Shown in pieces: positions 15,770 to 25,187 of a stretch of 64,000 nucleotides of DNA. Source of the DNA: Candidatus Woesearchaeota archaeon B3_Woes (GTDB taxonomy: Archaea; Nanobdellota; Nanobdellia; Woesearchaeales; B3-WOES); NCBI GenBank assembly GCA_005222965.1, contig NJBG01000001.1, positions 675,533 to 739,532 on the forward strand. Reading direction: 5' to 3'. Both the position numbers and the translations under genes were made by a program. The notes under the pieces are model-generated. The model saw only the letters and a program-made list of their open reading frames with translations. It had not been told where the DNA came from and searched no databases. Each line of letters opens with the position of its first letter. The stretch's first letter is position 1.

Positions 15770-17104
15770 ATGGGGGAAGAAGAACAGAAGAAAGAGGAAC
15801 ATGCTGAAGAAGAGAATTCTATTCATGAAACTATTGAAGAACCTAAATCAGAAGAAGATATCTATAAGAAAGAAGACAGAAAAGAAATGGTGGATGATGC
15901 TGAAATAAGTCCTGAAGAAGAAGGATTTATGAAAGGTTATGATAAAGCAGATGAAGAAAAACCAGAAGAAAAAGTTGAAGAACAACCTAAAAAAGAACTA
16001 ATCGAAGAAAAAAAAGAAAAACAAACAAAAAAAGAAAAACATAAAGAAAAAGTAAAAAAAGAAAAAAAAACTCTAAAACAAACAATAAAACACTTATATG
16101 AAAAAAAATACAAAAAATTACTAATCATTCCATTCACTTTACTAATACTTTCTTTAATTCTAATAGGAATTCAAATAGCAACAACTGGAGATTTTATAAG
16201 AAAAGACGTAAGCCTAAGTGGCGGAATAACAATAACAATCCAATCAGATAAAGACGTAAATGTTCTTGATATTAAAGATTATTTAAACAATCAATTCCCT
16301 GATTCAGAGCTATCTGTTAGAGGCCTAAAACAAACAGGAAGACAAATCGGATTAATAATTGAAGGAACAGAAGATATTGAATCAGAACAAATAATTACTT
16401 CTCTAACTTCAAAAATAGGTGAATTAGAAAAAGATCAATACAGCGTTGCTGTAATGGGTTCTAGCCTAGGGGCAAGCTTTTTCAGAGAAACAATCAAAGC
16501 AATATACATTTCATTCCTTTTTATGGGCATTGTTATCTTCTTATATTTTAGCAAAGGAACCAAAATAAAAATAATATCAACATTTCTTACTCTTATTGCA
16601 GCTATGTTAATGTTTGGTGGAAGCCACTCAACACTAAAAAGTGTAATAGCATATCTTATTGGAATAACTCTACTTGTAATTTATTTTAAAAAAAGCATTC
16701 CTAGCTTTGTGGTTATCCTTAATGTTTTCTCAGATGTCATTGTCACACTAGCCATAATAGACTTAATTGGTATGAAACTATCTACAGCAGGAATCGCAGC
16801 ATTCCTAATGATTATTGGTTATTCTGTTGATACTAACATATTATTATCTACTAAACTTCTCAAAAGAAAAGAAGGAACAGTTTTTGAGAGGCTTATTGGT
16901 TCTATGAAAACAGGATTAACAATGACACTAACAACATCAGTAGCAATAATTGTAGCACTTATGTTTACACAATCTAGTGTTATACAGCAAATAATGACCA
17001 TACTATTTATTGGATTGATAGTAGATATGATATATACATGGCTGCAAAATGCAGGAATCCTAAGATTATACTTAGACAAAAAAAACAATGAAACACAAAG
17101 CTAA
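15770..17104 (+). CDS. secF: Protein-export membrane protein SecF
   Basis: A 444-residue subunit of the SecDF complex, which helps proteins move out through the Sec channel. Residues 1-115 are an unusual Lys/Glu-rich cytoplasmic extension, followed by transmembrane helix 1 (about 120-140), an extracytoplasmic domain with LSGGITITI (about 155), and five helices in the second half with the SecF-like D/G motif GYSVDTNILLSTKL (about 350). I chose the ATG at 15770 because TATA box TTATAAAA (15741-15748) is 26 nt upstream; a longer frame from 15713 would contain that box. It overlaps secD by 17 nt. Confidence 0.9.
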   Translation: MGEEEQKKEEHAEEENSIHETIEEPKSEEDIYKKEDRKEMVDDAEISPEEEGFMKGYDKADEEKPEEKVEEQPKKELIEEKKEKQTKKEKHKEKVKKEKKTLKQTIKHLYEKKYKKLLIIPFTLLILSLILIGIQIATTGDFIRKDVSLSGGITITIQSDKDVNVLDIKDYLNNQFPDSELSVRGLKQTGRQIGLIIEGTEDIESEQIITSLTSKIGELEKDQYSVAVMGSSLGASFFRETIKAIYISFLFMGIVIFLYFSKGTKIKIISTFLTLIAAMLMFGGSHSTLKSVIAYLIGITLLVIYFKKSIPSFVVILNVFSDVIVTLAIIDLIGMKLSTAGIAAFLMIIGYSVDTNILLSTKLLKRKEGTVFERLIGSMKTGLTMTLTTSVAIIVALMFTQSSVIQQIMTILFIGLIVDMIYTWLQNAGILRLYLDKKNNETQS

Positions 17105-18812
17105 AAAAATATTCAAGAATTTAAGAGTAATCATAACTTTAGTAGCTATTGTATTAGCAATAGTTGCTATACATCCTTCTACAGCTGATGGGGTCACAAT
17201 AAGAAGTGTTAAAACAAATAGTTCTGCTTCTATAGCAGGGATTGTAAGTCCAAAACCAACAGCTCCCCCAACAAGCAAGGAAAGAATAATATCTATGAAT
17301 AATGTTCCTATTAATGATATTTCAGATTATCATGATTTTGTTAAAGATTTACAACCAAATAGAACAGTTCAGGTAAAAACAAATGTAAAATTTTACAGAC
17401 TAATCACAAAACCAAAACTAAACATAACAATACTCAGTAAATTAGAACCAAAAACAATTCAAGAAACAATTCAGGTTAATGAAACCATCAACGAAACTAT
17501 AACCTTATTAAATAAAAAAATAAACAAAACAATCTGGGTTAACAAAACAACTAGCGAAGTTATTGGCACAGAAGATCTTGGCTTATCTGTTTATAATTCT
17601 CCATCAAATAATATAAGAAAAGGTCTTGACCTACAAGGTGGAACAAGAGTTTTACTAACACCAGAAGAACCAATAGACCAAGACAGTATGGATATTCTAC
17701 TTGAAAATATGAAGTACAGGCTTAACATATTTGGTCTAAGCGATGTTGTTGTTAGAGAATCAACTGATTTATCAGGAAACCAATATATATTGGTTGAAAT
17801 AGCAGGAGCAAACGAAGACGAAGTCAAAGAATTAATGGCCAAACAAGGCAAATTCGAAGCAAAAATATCAAATCAAACAGTGTTTAAAGGTGGACAAGAC
17901 ATAACCTATGTTTGTAAATCAGCAGATTGTTCTGGTATTGACCCAAACAGACCATGTGGTCCTTCAGGCGAAGGATGGGTATGTAGATTTAGTTTCTCAA
18001 TTGCACTAAGTCCAGAAGCTGCAAGAAGACAAGCAGATTTAACATCTAATTTAGAAATTATATCTAATGAAAATAATGATGAATTCTTAAGCGAAAAACT
18101 CCAATTATACCTAGACGATTCTTTAGTTGATGAACTAAATATTGGAGAAGATCTAAAAGGACGAGCTGTAACAGACATTCAAATATCCGGTTCTGGGGCA
18201 GGCAAAACTCAACAAGAAGGAATTTTTAATACTCTTGCAAATATGAAAAGGCTTCAAACAATACTAGTAACAGGAAGTTTACCTGTTAAACTAAACATAG
18301 TAAAAACAGATAACATCTCACCTAGTTTAGGAGAAGAATTCATAAAATCAGCTGTGACAATTGGTTTGTTAGCAATACTATCTGTTTTTATTGTTACAAC
18401 ATTAAGATATAGAAAATTAAAAATTACAATCCCAATCGTATTAACTTCCCTTATAGAAGTAACTCTCTTATTAGGAGTTGCAGCTGTTATTGGATGGAAT
18501 CTAGACTTAGCAGCTATTGCAGGTATTATAATTGCAGTGGGTACTGGTATTGATCACCAAATTGTTATCACAGATGAAACTATAAAAGGAGAACAAGCTA
18601 ATATTTATGATTGGAAAAAGAAAATAAAAAACGCATTCTTTATAATAATGGGTGCCTATTTCACTACAGTTGTTGCAATGCTTCCTCTGATATCTGCAGG
18701 AGCAGGTTTGTTAAAAGGATTTGCAATAACAACAATAATTGGAGTTAGTATAGGTGTATTTATCACAAGGCCAGCATATGCTGCTGTAATTGAAATATTG
18801 CTAAAAGAATAA
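17088..18812 (+). CDS. secD: Protein-export membrane protein SecD with an added PDZ-like segment
   Basis: A 574-residue SecD. One N-terminal helix (about 13-28) is followed by an extracytoplasmic region that starts with a PDZ-like segment (about 38-102, SASIAGI then ERIISMNNVPI) not found in typical bacterial SecD. The SecD core begins at RKGLDLQGGTRVLL (about 180). Five C-terminal helices carry the conserved GTGIDHQIVITDET segment (about 485), the counterpart of the D-x-x-I proton-relay helix. Gene order secF-secD and the 17-nt overlap are usual in archaea. Confidence 0.93.
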   Translation: MKHKAKKIFKNLRVIITLVAIVLAIVAIHPSTADGVTIRSVKTNSSASIAGIVSPKPTAPPTSKERIISMNNVPINDISDYHDFVKDLQPNRTVQVKTNVKFYRLITKPKLNITILSKLEPKTIQETIQVNETINETITLLNKKINKTIWVNKTTSEVIGTEDLGLSVYNSPSNNIRKGLDLQGGTRVLLTPEEPIDQDSMDILLENMKYRLNIFGLSDVVVRESTDLSGNQYILVEIAGANEDEVKELMAKQGKFEAKISNQTVFKGGQDITYVCKSADCSGIDPNRPCGPSGEGWVCRFSFSIALSPEAARRQADLTSNLEIISNENNDEFLSEKLQLYLDDSLVDELNIGEDLKGRAVTDIQISGSGAGKTQQEGIFNTLANMKRLQTILVTGSLPVKLNIVKTDNISPSLGEEFIKSAVTIGLLAILSVFIVTTLRYRKLKITIPIVLTSLIEVTLLLGVAAVIGWNLDLAAIAGIIIAVGTGIDHQIVITDETIKGEQANIYDWKKKIKNAFFIIMGAYFTTVVAMLPLISAGAGLLKGFAITTIIGVSIGVFITRPAYAAVIEILLKE

Positions 18813-18813
18813 A

Positions 18814-19485
18814 ATGAAAACAGTTGTTTTATCATTAGGAGGATCATTAATAGCACCAAAAGGTGTTGATTATTCTTTCTTAAAAAAATTCAGAAAACCA
18901 ATCCTAGATTTTATAAAAAAAGGAAACAGGGTTATAATTGTGTGTGGTGGAGGAAAAACCTGTAGAAAATATATTAATGCAGCTAGCAAAATAACAAAAA
19001 TATCTAATGAAAATCTAGATAGGTTAGGAATCAAAGCTACTGAATTAAATGCAGAGCTTGTCAGAGTTATTTTTGCTAAATATGCATATTATAAAATTGA
19101 ACAGGATTATCATAAGAAAAATCTTAAATTTAAAATACTTCTAAGTTGTGGATATTTACCTGGATCTTCATCCGACTATGATGCAGTTATGTGGGCAAAG
19201 AACTATAATGCAGATTACTTAGTTAATATGACAAATGTAGATTATGTTTATACAAAAGATCCAAAATATAAAGATGCAAAAAAAATAGAAGCACTTGACT
19301 GGAATACTCTACAAAAAATAGTTGGAACTAAATGGAAAGCAGGTTCAAACTTCCCTTTTGACCCTATTGCTACAAAAATAGCAAAAAAAGCCAAACTAAA
19401 ACTAGCGTTTCTAAATGGAAAAAACATAAAAAACTTTGAAAAATTCCTTAATGGAAAAAAGTTCAAAGGAAGCATAATTTCTTAA
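18814..19485 (+). CDS. pyrH: UMP kinase, archaeal type
   Basis: A 223-residue amino acid kinase-fold enzyme that phosphorylates UMP to UDP. Visible motifs: VLSLGGSLI at the N-terminus, VCGGGKTCR (about 45-53) for the phosphate donor, the nucleotide segment SCGYLPGSSSDYDAV (about 110-124) and the TNVDYVYTKDP motif (about 140-150), which is specific to UMP kinases. It begins one base after the secD stop (TAA-A-ATG), so it is probably the third gene of the secFD operon, though functionally it belongs with pyrimidine synthesis. Confidence 0.93.
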   Translation: MKTVVLSLGGSLIAPKGVDYSFLKKFRKPILDFIKKGNRVIIVCGGGKTCRKYINAASKITKISNENLDRLGIKATELNAELVRVIFAKYAYYKIEQDYHKKNLKFKILLSCGYLPGSSSDYDAVMWAKNYNADYLVNMTNVDYVYTKDPKYKDAKKIEALDWNTLQKIVGTKWKAGSNFPFDPIATKIAKKAKLKLAFLNGKNIKNFEKFLNGKKFKGSIIS

Positions 19486-19533
19486 CTACCAATAAGAAAT
19501 ATTTATAAACACTATTTCTATCCTCCTATTTAT

Positions 19534-19608
19534 GGTGGCCATGGTGTAGTCTGGTTAGCACCGGAGATTGTGGATCTTCGAGGGTGGGTTCAAATCCCAC
19601 TGGCCACC
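19534..19608 (+). tRNA. tRNA-His (GTG), with encoded G-1
   Basis: A full cloverleaf forms: acceptor GTGGCCA/TGGCCAC, D-arm, anticodon stem GGAGA/TCTTC with loop TTGTGGA (anticodon 19570-19572) and T-stem GTGGG/CCCAC. The base before position 1 (G at 19534) can pair with discriminator C73, the G-1:C73 identity pair of tRNA-His. CCA is not encoded. No intron. Confidence 0.97.
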
Positions 19609-19670
19609 CTTTCTTATAACTCATTTACTAACGAAACCTTTTTAAACAACTTTTTAATAACAACTATTAT

Positions 19671-19768
19671 GCCTCCATAGCTTAGTAGGTAGAGCGTGCG
19701 ACTGTTAATCGCAAGGTCGGCAGAAACGATATAAAAGTCGTTGTCGAATTCAAGTCTGCCTGGAGGCG
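19671..19768 (+). tRNA. tRNA-Asn (GTT) with a 25-nt intron in the T-arm
   Basis: Acceptor GCCTCCA/TGGAGGC, anticodon stem TGCGA/TCGCA with loop CTGTTAA (anticodon 19704-19706). The T-stem GGCAG/CTGCC is interrupted: removing 19724-19748 restores GGCAG-TTCAAGT-CTGCC, a perfect T-arm. The proposed splice sites sit in two 3-nt bulges (AG^A and AA^T) flanking a 4-bp helix CGGC/GTCG, with an intron hairpin AACGA/TCGTT, which is the bulge-helix-bulge recognised by archaeal splicing endonuclease. Discriminator is G; CCA is not encoded. A T-run follows. Confidence 0.93.
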
Positions 19769-19777
19769 CTTTTTATT

Positions 19778-20560
19778 TTACACATGAGAATCTATAATTT
19801 TTTTACCATCTAATATTGCAATTCTATCTTTTATATTGGTTTTAGGAGGGAGATGACCAAATTTTTTCCAGACTTCTAATTTTGTTAGTTGATTACTATT
19901 TGTAAATCCAATTTCATCCATCCATTTTTTTAGTCCTTTTTTACCATTTATTTGAAAATAATATGATTGATATGCCTTATCTCTCCTTTTTTTCATTCTT
20001 TCTCCATGATGAACTTTAAATCCCATATCCAACAAGAGTTTTATTATTGAATCATTCACTTTTTTATTTGATGTTTGATGATCTATTACAGGGTAATAAT
20101 TAAACTTTTTATGTCTATTTTTAAAAACAAGTGAAAAATCTGTATCGGCCATCCCTCTTAAAAATGCCCTTTTAATAGTCATATTAGCATTTTTAATTAT
20201 GTTAGGGACATCACAATTCTTTTTTGCACCTATTGGTAATTGGCACACACCATTTAAGAAAAAATGTATAGCTTTAGATGAAAATACAATTTGAATTGTA
20301 TTGTGACCTTTACTTAATTTAACTTCTTTATTGAACAATAATTTAACTAATTTGGTAAGATAAGTGTCATACCATTCATACTCATTAACATAGTGACCAT
20401 TGTAACACATTCTATAATCTTGTGGTTTTTTATTTAAATGACCATCTCCTAAATGAATCCCTATGAAATGGGCGAGGTGTTCATCTAATTTTTTAGGAAT
20501 TTTCACACCATTTTTAATATCATTATTATTAAATTTAACTTCAGATAAATTCAAAATCAT
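19778..20560 (-). CDS. Free-standing LAGLIDADG homing endonuclease
   Basis: A 260-residue protein with two LAGLIDADG-type helices, AHFIGIHLGDGHL (about 30-42, metal Asp in GDG) and KRAFLRGMADTDFSL (about 127-141, Asp in ADTD). Two motifs mean a monomeric endonuclease that cuts a long asymmetric DNA site. It is not inside an intron or intein: it starts at its own ATG with GGTGA ribosome-binding sequence and ends 10 bp from tRNA-Asn. It is flanked by tRNA-Asn and tRNA-Ile; the target could be a tRNA gene or intron-free allele. An alternative is a domesticated DNA-binding protein, but both acidic residues remain. Confidence 0.85.
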   Translation of the reverse strand: MILNLSEVKFNNNDIKNGVKIPKKLDEHLAHFIGIHLGDGHLNKKPQDYRMCYNGHYVNEYEWYDTYLTKLVKLLFNKEVKLSKGHNTIQIVFSSKAIHFFLNGVCQLPIGAKKNCDVPNIIKNANMTIKRAFLRGMADTDFSLVFKNRHKKFNYYPVIDHQTSNKKVNDSIIKLLLDMGFKVHHGERMKKRRDKAYQSYYFQINGKKGLKKWMDEIGFTNSNQLTKLEVWKKFGHLPPKTNIKDRIAILDGKKIIDSHV

Positions 20561-20756
20561 TTAAATCACCAAAAAATCTTTATTTTAGTTAATAATATGT
20601 AAATGATATATTATTTAAGTAGTTGACGTGTCCGTGACAAATGGCAAATGAGAATTCATAATTTGGTCATTCCAATATTTTTTATTTAAATAATTTTTAA
20701 ACTGAATTTTGGTAAATTTTATAAATGGTTCTCAAATCTTATTCTATACTTTCATT

Positions 20757-20830
20757 GACCCTGTAGCATAGTCTGGTGGTGCGTTCGACTGATAATCGAA
20801 AGGTCCGGAGTTCAAATCTCCGCAGGGTCA
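20757..20830 (+). tRNA. tRNA-Ile (GAT)
   Basis: Acceptor GACCCTG/CAGGGTC with discriminator A, D-stem GCAT/GTGC, anticodon stem TTCGA/TCGAA with loop CTGATAA (anticodon 20791-20793), and T-stem CGGAG/CTCCG. No intron; CCA not encoded. A TATA element (TTTATAAA, about 20718) lies about 37 nt upstream. Confidence 0.97.
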
Positions 20831-20941
20831 TTCTTAATTTCAAATTCTTAGAAAAATTATGCTCAAAAAATTCATCATAACCACTTCTAGAACTTCTAAA
20901 TAAACCACTATCTATTTAAAGATATTAAATATTTTAATTTA

Positions 20942-22492
20942 ATGAATCAAAAAATAAAAACACCAACAAGCGATTCTACAATTAATCTAGTTCTAGATAC
21001 TCTCGAAAAAAACAAACAAACAATTATTTTTGCTAATACAAAAAGAAGTGCTGAAAAAACAGCAGAAGATATAGCAAATAAAATAAAAAAACAAGATATA
21101 GTATTAAATGAACTATCAGAAGATTTTCTTCATTCACTTTCGAGCCCAACAAAACAATGCGAAAGACTAGCCAAATGTATAAAAAAAGGCGTTGCATTTC
21201 ATCACGCTGGATTAGTTCATAAACAAAAAGAACTTATTGAAGATAATTTTAGAAAAGGAAAAATAAAAATAATTTGCGCAACACCCACTCTAGCATATGG
21301 TTTAGACTTGCCAGCTTTTAGAGTAATCTTAAAAGATTTAAGAAGATATGGCCACAGAGGATTACAATTTATTCCTGTTCTAGAATACCTGCAAATGGCA
21401 GGCAGAGCTGGCCGTCCAAAATTTGATAATCAAGGTGAAGCAATAATAGTCTGTAATTCAGAAGAGCACAAAAAAACAGTAACAGAAAGATACATCAATG
21501 GCTCTCCAGAATCAATTGAATCAAAATTAGCAGTTGAACCAGTACTAAGAACATATCTATTAAGCTTAATAGCAACTAATTTTGTAAACACAAAACAGGA
21601 GATTTTCTCTTTTTTTGAAAAAACTTTTTGGGCACATCAATTTGAAGATATGGAAAAATTAAATTTTATAATTGAAAAAATACTTAACATGTTAATAGAC
21701 TGGAACTTCATAACTACTGAAAATAAAGAAGATTTTCAATCTGCAGATGATTTAGAAACAAACAAATACAAACCAACACTAATTGGCAAAAGAGTAGCTG
21801 AACTCTATGTTGATCCACTAACAGCTCATGAAATAATTAAAGCCCTAGATAAAAAAAATACACAACTTAACTCTTTCTCATTCCTCCATCTAGTATCAGG
21901 AACATTAGAAATGAGACCTTTACTAAGAGTTAGGGTAAAAGAATACGACGATATCCAATCAGAATTACTAAAATTCTCAGATAACCTGCTCAAATCAGAA
22001 CCAAACATATATGATTTTGAATATGATGATCATCTAAACAGCGTTAAAACAGCCCTAATGCTGGAAGAATGGATTAATGAAAAATACGAAGAATATCTAT
22101 TAGAAAAATATGCGATAAGACCAGGCGAATTAAGAGTCAAAATACAAATAGCAGACTGGCTTTTATACACAACAGAAGAACTCTCAAGAATACTAAAACT
22201 GCAGCCAATAATAAAAGAAATCAAAAAACTAAGATTTAGATTAAAACACGGAGCAAAAGAAGAACTTATACCATTGTTAAAACTAAAAAACATAGGAAGA
22301 GTCAGAGCTAGAAAGATGTTTAACAACAGAATAAAAAATATTGCAGATGTAAAAAAAGTAGATTTAACCAAATTAGCACAACTAATTGGAAAAACAACAG
22401 CTTTTAAAATTAAAAAAGAAGTTGGGGAAGAAGTACCAGAAGAAATAAAACCAACAAAAAGAAAAGGCCAATTAAGCCTAAATAAATTCTAA
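20942..22492 (+). CDS. Hel308-family helicase lacking the first RecA domain (split or truncated)
   Basis: A 516-residue protein matching only the last three quarters of Hel308. Present: RecA2 with motif IV ([14 protein letters not shown], 27-40), FHHAGL (86-91), motif V ([12 protein letters not shown], 113-124) and motif VI (QMAGRAGRP, 151-159); a winged helix (about 205-290); the ratchet domain (about 290-430); and a helix-hairpin-helix end ([12 protein letters not shown]). Missing: RecA1 with the Walker A and DExH motifs, so it cannot hydrolyse ATP alone. It has its own TATA box (TATTTAAA, 20913-20920) about 26 nt before the ATG, arguing for a genuine split gene. No RecA1 half lies in the window. 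Confidence 0.9.
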   Translation: MNQKIKTPTSDSTINLVLDTLEKNKQTIIFANTKRSAEKTAEDIANKIKKQDIVLNELSEDFLHSLSSPTKQCERLAKCIKKGVAFHHAGLVHKQKELIEDNFRKGKIKIICATPTLAYGLDLPAFRVILKDLRRYGHRGLQFIPVLEYLQMAGRAGRPKFDNQGEAIIVCNSEEHKKTVTERYINGSPESIESKLAVEPVLRTYLLSLIATNFVNTKQEIFSFFEKTFWAHQFEDMEKLNFIIEKILNMLIDWNFITTENKEDFQSADDLETNKYKPTLIGKRVAELYVDPLTAHEIIKALDKKNTQLNSFSFLHLVSGTLEMRPLLRVRVKEYDDIQSELLKFSDNLLKSEPNIYDFEYDDHLNSVKTALMLEEWINEKYEEYLLEKYAIRPGELRVKIQIADWLLYTTEELSRILKLQPIIKEIKKLRFRLKHGAKEELIPLLKLKNIGRVRARKMFNNRIKNIADVKKVDLTKLAQLIGKTTAFKIKKEVGEEVPEEIKPTKRKGQLSLNKF

Positions 22493-24351
22493 CCCTTATT
22501 AATTTTCTTTAAAATTCTTTCCTTACCATTCCAAACTAAAGCATGCTTAAGAACTTCCTCAACTTTTTCCACAGGTATTATCTTTATCTTCTTTAATTTA
22601 TCAGGATCAATTATTATATCTCTTAAATTGCTCTTAGGCACAATAACATTCTTTATTCCAGCTTCTAAAGCAGCTTCAACCTTAGCACTCACTCCTCCAA
22701 TAGGCAGCACATCTCCCCTAACAGATAATGAACCAGTTAACGCAGTGTCTTGTTTTATAGGTATCTTCTTCAAAGCAGAAATAATAGATATTGCTATGGC
22801 AATACTTGCTGAATCTCCTTCAACACCTTCATATGTTTGTAAAAACTGAACATAAATATCATACTTTTCTTTTATATCTTCACCAAAATATTTCTTAATA
22901 ATAGCAGAAACATTTTTTACAGCCTCTTTTGCTATTTCACCCAACTTTCCTGTTGCAATAATCTCTTTTTCTTTTCCTCCAGGTGTTACCTGAGATTCTA
23001 TTGGCAGTATGATTCCAGAATAAGTATCTTCACCCCCCATAACAGCTAATCCATTAACCCTTCCAACCCTCTTACCTTCTGTAACAATAACTTCATACTC
23101 TTTTTTCCTTTCAATATATTTATCAGCAATCTGCTTTTCTAAACTCCTTGAAAGCTTTTTAGCATCTTCTATGTGATTTTTCTGAACAAGCTTTTTATTA
23201 TCTTTAACAGCAACATCACCAGCAGCCCTAACAAGCCCACCTAATTCTCTTAACCTTAATGTTAAATGGCCTTTTCTATTAGCCATCTTTTGAGCTTCTC
23301 TAATTATCTCTTCAACAGCATCTTTACTAAAATGAGGTATTTTTTTATCCTTTTGAACCTCTTGTGCAACAAATACTCGTAATTTCTTTCTATTCTTTTC
23401 ATTATCAGGCATAGTGCTTTCCATATAAACTTCATAACCATATCCCCTTATTCTAGATCTTAAAGCAGGATGCATATGCTTTAGTGTTTCATAATTTCCT
23501 GCAGCAATTAAAATAAATCCACATGGAACAGGTTCTGTTCTGACCATTGCTCCAGCAGATCTCTCAGATTGACCTGTTATAGAAAATTTACCTTCTTGTA
23601 AAGCAGATAACATCTCTTGTTGTGTTGCTGTTTGCAATGTCGCAATCTCATCTATAAATAATACACCCATATGCGCTTTATGGATCATACCAGCTACAAC
23701 TCTTTCGTGTGCAGGAGTACCCAATCCTCCTGATTGGAATGGATCATGAAGTACATCTCCTAGTAAAGCACCAGCATGAGCACCAGTAGCATCAAAAAAA
23801 GGAGATTGTTTTTTATCAAAATTATCAACTATTACTTTAGGAGAGTGTGACTTTCCTTCAGGCATTCTTTTGCTTAAATTAAGATACAAAACAAATATAC
23901 CCAAAAACATCATACCCCCAATAAAAAAAGCAGCAAACATTACATCTGAATTATACTCTTTTCTAACCCACCAAGGAGTTATCATAGATAATACAACCAA
24001 TATAAACAACAAAACAGTTTGATTTTTAACAGAACCAAAATTCTGCATCTTTGATTTACTAACTGTCTCACGCCCTTTACCAGCAGGCAAAGTTCTTATC
24101 AAAGGAGTATTTTCATCATTGGGATTTGGAAACGCAACAATATCAACCAACTTTTCTTTAGGCAATAATTCAGCTAAACCAATTCCTAACATAGATTTAC
24201 CAGTACCTGGCTCACCTATCAAAAGAACATGCCTACGTTGTGCTGCAGCTTTTCTAATTATATTCACAGCACTATCCTGCCCAATAACCTGATCAATAAT
24301 CTTTTTAGGAGTCTTTATCTCAGCTGTTGATTTAAACTTAAATTTAGCCAT
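22489..24351 (-). CDS. lonB: Membrane-bound ATP-dependent protease LonB
   Basis: A 620-residue archaeal LonB. The AAA+ domain has Walker [10 protein letters not shown] (46-54), is interrupted by two transmembrane helices (about 112-155) that hold it in the membrane, and resumes with Walker [11 protein letters not shown]. The protease domain has catalytic Ser514 in [10 protein letters not shown] and Lys557 in GGVSAKVEA. It degrades unfolded or membrane proteins. The 3' end overlaps the convergent Hel308-like gene by 4 nt. Confidence 0.97.
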   Translation of the reverse strand: MAKFKFKSTAEIKTPKKIIDQVIGQDSAVNIIRKAAAQRRHVLLIGEPGTGKSMLGIGLAELLPKEKLVDIVAFPNPNDENTPLIRTLPAGKGRETVSKSKMQNFGSVKNQTVLLFILVVLSMITPWWVRKEYNSDVMFAAFFIGGMMFLGIFVLYLNLSKRMPEGKSHSPKVIVDNFDKKQSPFFDATGAHAGALLGDVLHDPFQSGGLGTPAHERVVAGMIHKAHMGVLFIDEIATLQTATQQEMLSALQEGKFSITGQSERSAGAMVRTEPVPCGFILIAAGNYETLKHMHPALRSRIRGYGYEVYMESTMPDNEKNRKKLRVFVAQEVQKDKKIPHFSKDAVEEIIREAQKMANRKGHLTLRLRELGGLVRAAGDVAVKDNKKLVQKNHIEDAKKLSRSLEKQIADKYIERKKEYEVIVTEGKRVGRVNGLAVMGGEDTYSGIILPIESQVTPGGKEKEIIATGKLGEIAKEAVKNVSAIIKKYFGEDIKEKYDIYVQFLQTYEGVEGDSASIAIAISIISALKKIPIKQDTALTGSLSVRGDVLPIGGVSAKVEAALEAGIKNVIVPKSNLRDIIIDPDKLKKIKIIPVEKVEEVLKHALVWNGKERILKKINKG

Positions 24352-24403
24352 CTTGTTATATAAACTATAAATGTTTAAAAAGCTTTGTGTTAATCATAAG
24401 GTT

Positions 24404-24745
24404 ATGAAAGAAAAAACACTACTTAAAATAGCATTAATAGTATCTCTAATCGGAATATTAATCTTATTATTTATTTCAAGCAAATTAGAAGTTAATGAAA
24501 AAACTATTTCTAATATAGATGAAACAGATATTGGTTCAAGTCTAAAAATAGATGGAGTTATTACAAATATAAGAAAAACCAATACAATCACACTAATTGA
24601 TATTGCTCAACTTGAAGAAATGAAAGTTGTTGTATTTAACAAAGAAATAGAGTTAAATAAAGGAGATTACGTAGAAATCACAGGAAAAATAGAAGAATAT
24701 AAAGGTTCAACAGAACTAATTGCTGATAAAATTATTCTAAAATAA
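24404..24745 (+). CDS. Membrane-anchored OB-fold protein
   Basis: A 113-residue protein with one N-terminal transmembrane helix (about 7-23) and a compact beta-barrel domain (about 40-113) whose strands fit an OB fold of the tRNA_anti/NfeD-like kind (SLKIDGVITNIRKT, then KGDYVEITGKIEEYKG). The membrane anchor suggests it acts at the membrane surface; ligand unknown. The start at 24404 is chosen because TTTAAAAA lies about 27 nt upstream; a longer frame begins at 24371. Confidence 0.65.
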   Translation: MKEKTLLKIALIVSLIGILILLFISSKLEVNEKTISNIDETDIGSSLKIDGVITNIRKTNTITLIDIAQLEEMKVVVFNKEIELNKGDYVEITGKIEEYKGSTELIADKIILK

Positions 24746-24794
24746 AAAGTTTTAAATACACTCTAATCCTAAATAAATAAAAAAGAGGTGTATA

Positions 24795-25187
24795 GTGTTA
24801 CTTCATAGAGAGCCAGTTCCAAAAACAAAACTTACATTTGGTCAGAGATTATCAGATAAAATATCAAAAGTTGGTGGAAGTTGGGGATTTCTAATATTCT
24901 TATCAGCTTTTCTAGCCACTTGGATGATGTTAAATGTAGCTGGTTTTTTTATATGGCATTGGGATCCCTACCCATTTATCCTTCTTAATTTATGTTTATC
25001 GTGTTTAGCAACCTATCAAGCACCAATCATCTTGATGGCCCAAAACAGATCTGCTGAAAGAGATCGTCATCAAGCTGAAAGGGACTATGCTGTAAACAGA
25101 AAAGCAGAAAGGGAAGTAGAAAAGATGCAAAAAGATCTAGATGAGATAAAACAACTAGTAAAACATCAACAAAGAAAATCAAAATAA
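24795..25187 (+). CDS. DUF1003 family membrane protein
   Basis: A 130-residue protein with two transmembrane helices (about 32-52 and 60-80), the WDPYPFILLNL loop between them, the conserved LMAQNR motif at the end of the second helix and a charged coiled-coil tail (about 90-130), all diagnostic of DUF1003. The function of the family is not established. Translation starts at GTG (24795) five bases after a strong GAGGTG ribosome-binding sequence. The next gene begins directly at its stop codon. Confidence 0.85.
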   Translation: MLLHREPVPKTKLTFGQRLSDKISKVGGSWGFLIFLSAFLATWMMLNVAGFFIWHWDPYPFILLNLCLSCLATYQAPIILMAQNRSAERDRHQAERDYAVNRKAEREVEKMQKDLDEIKQLVKHQQRKSK

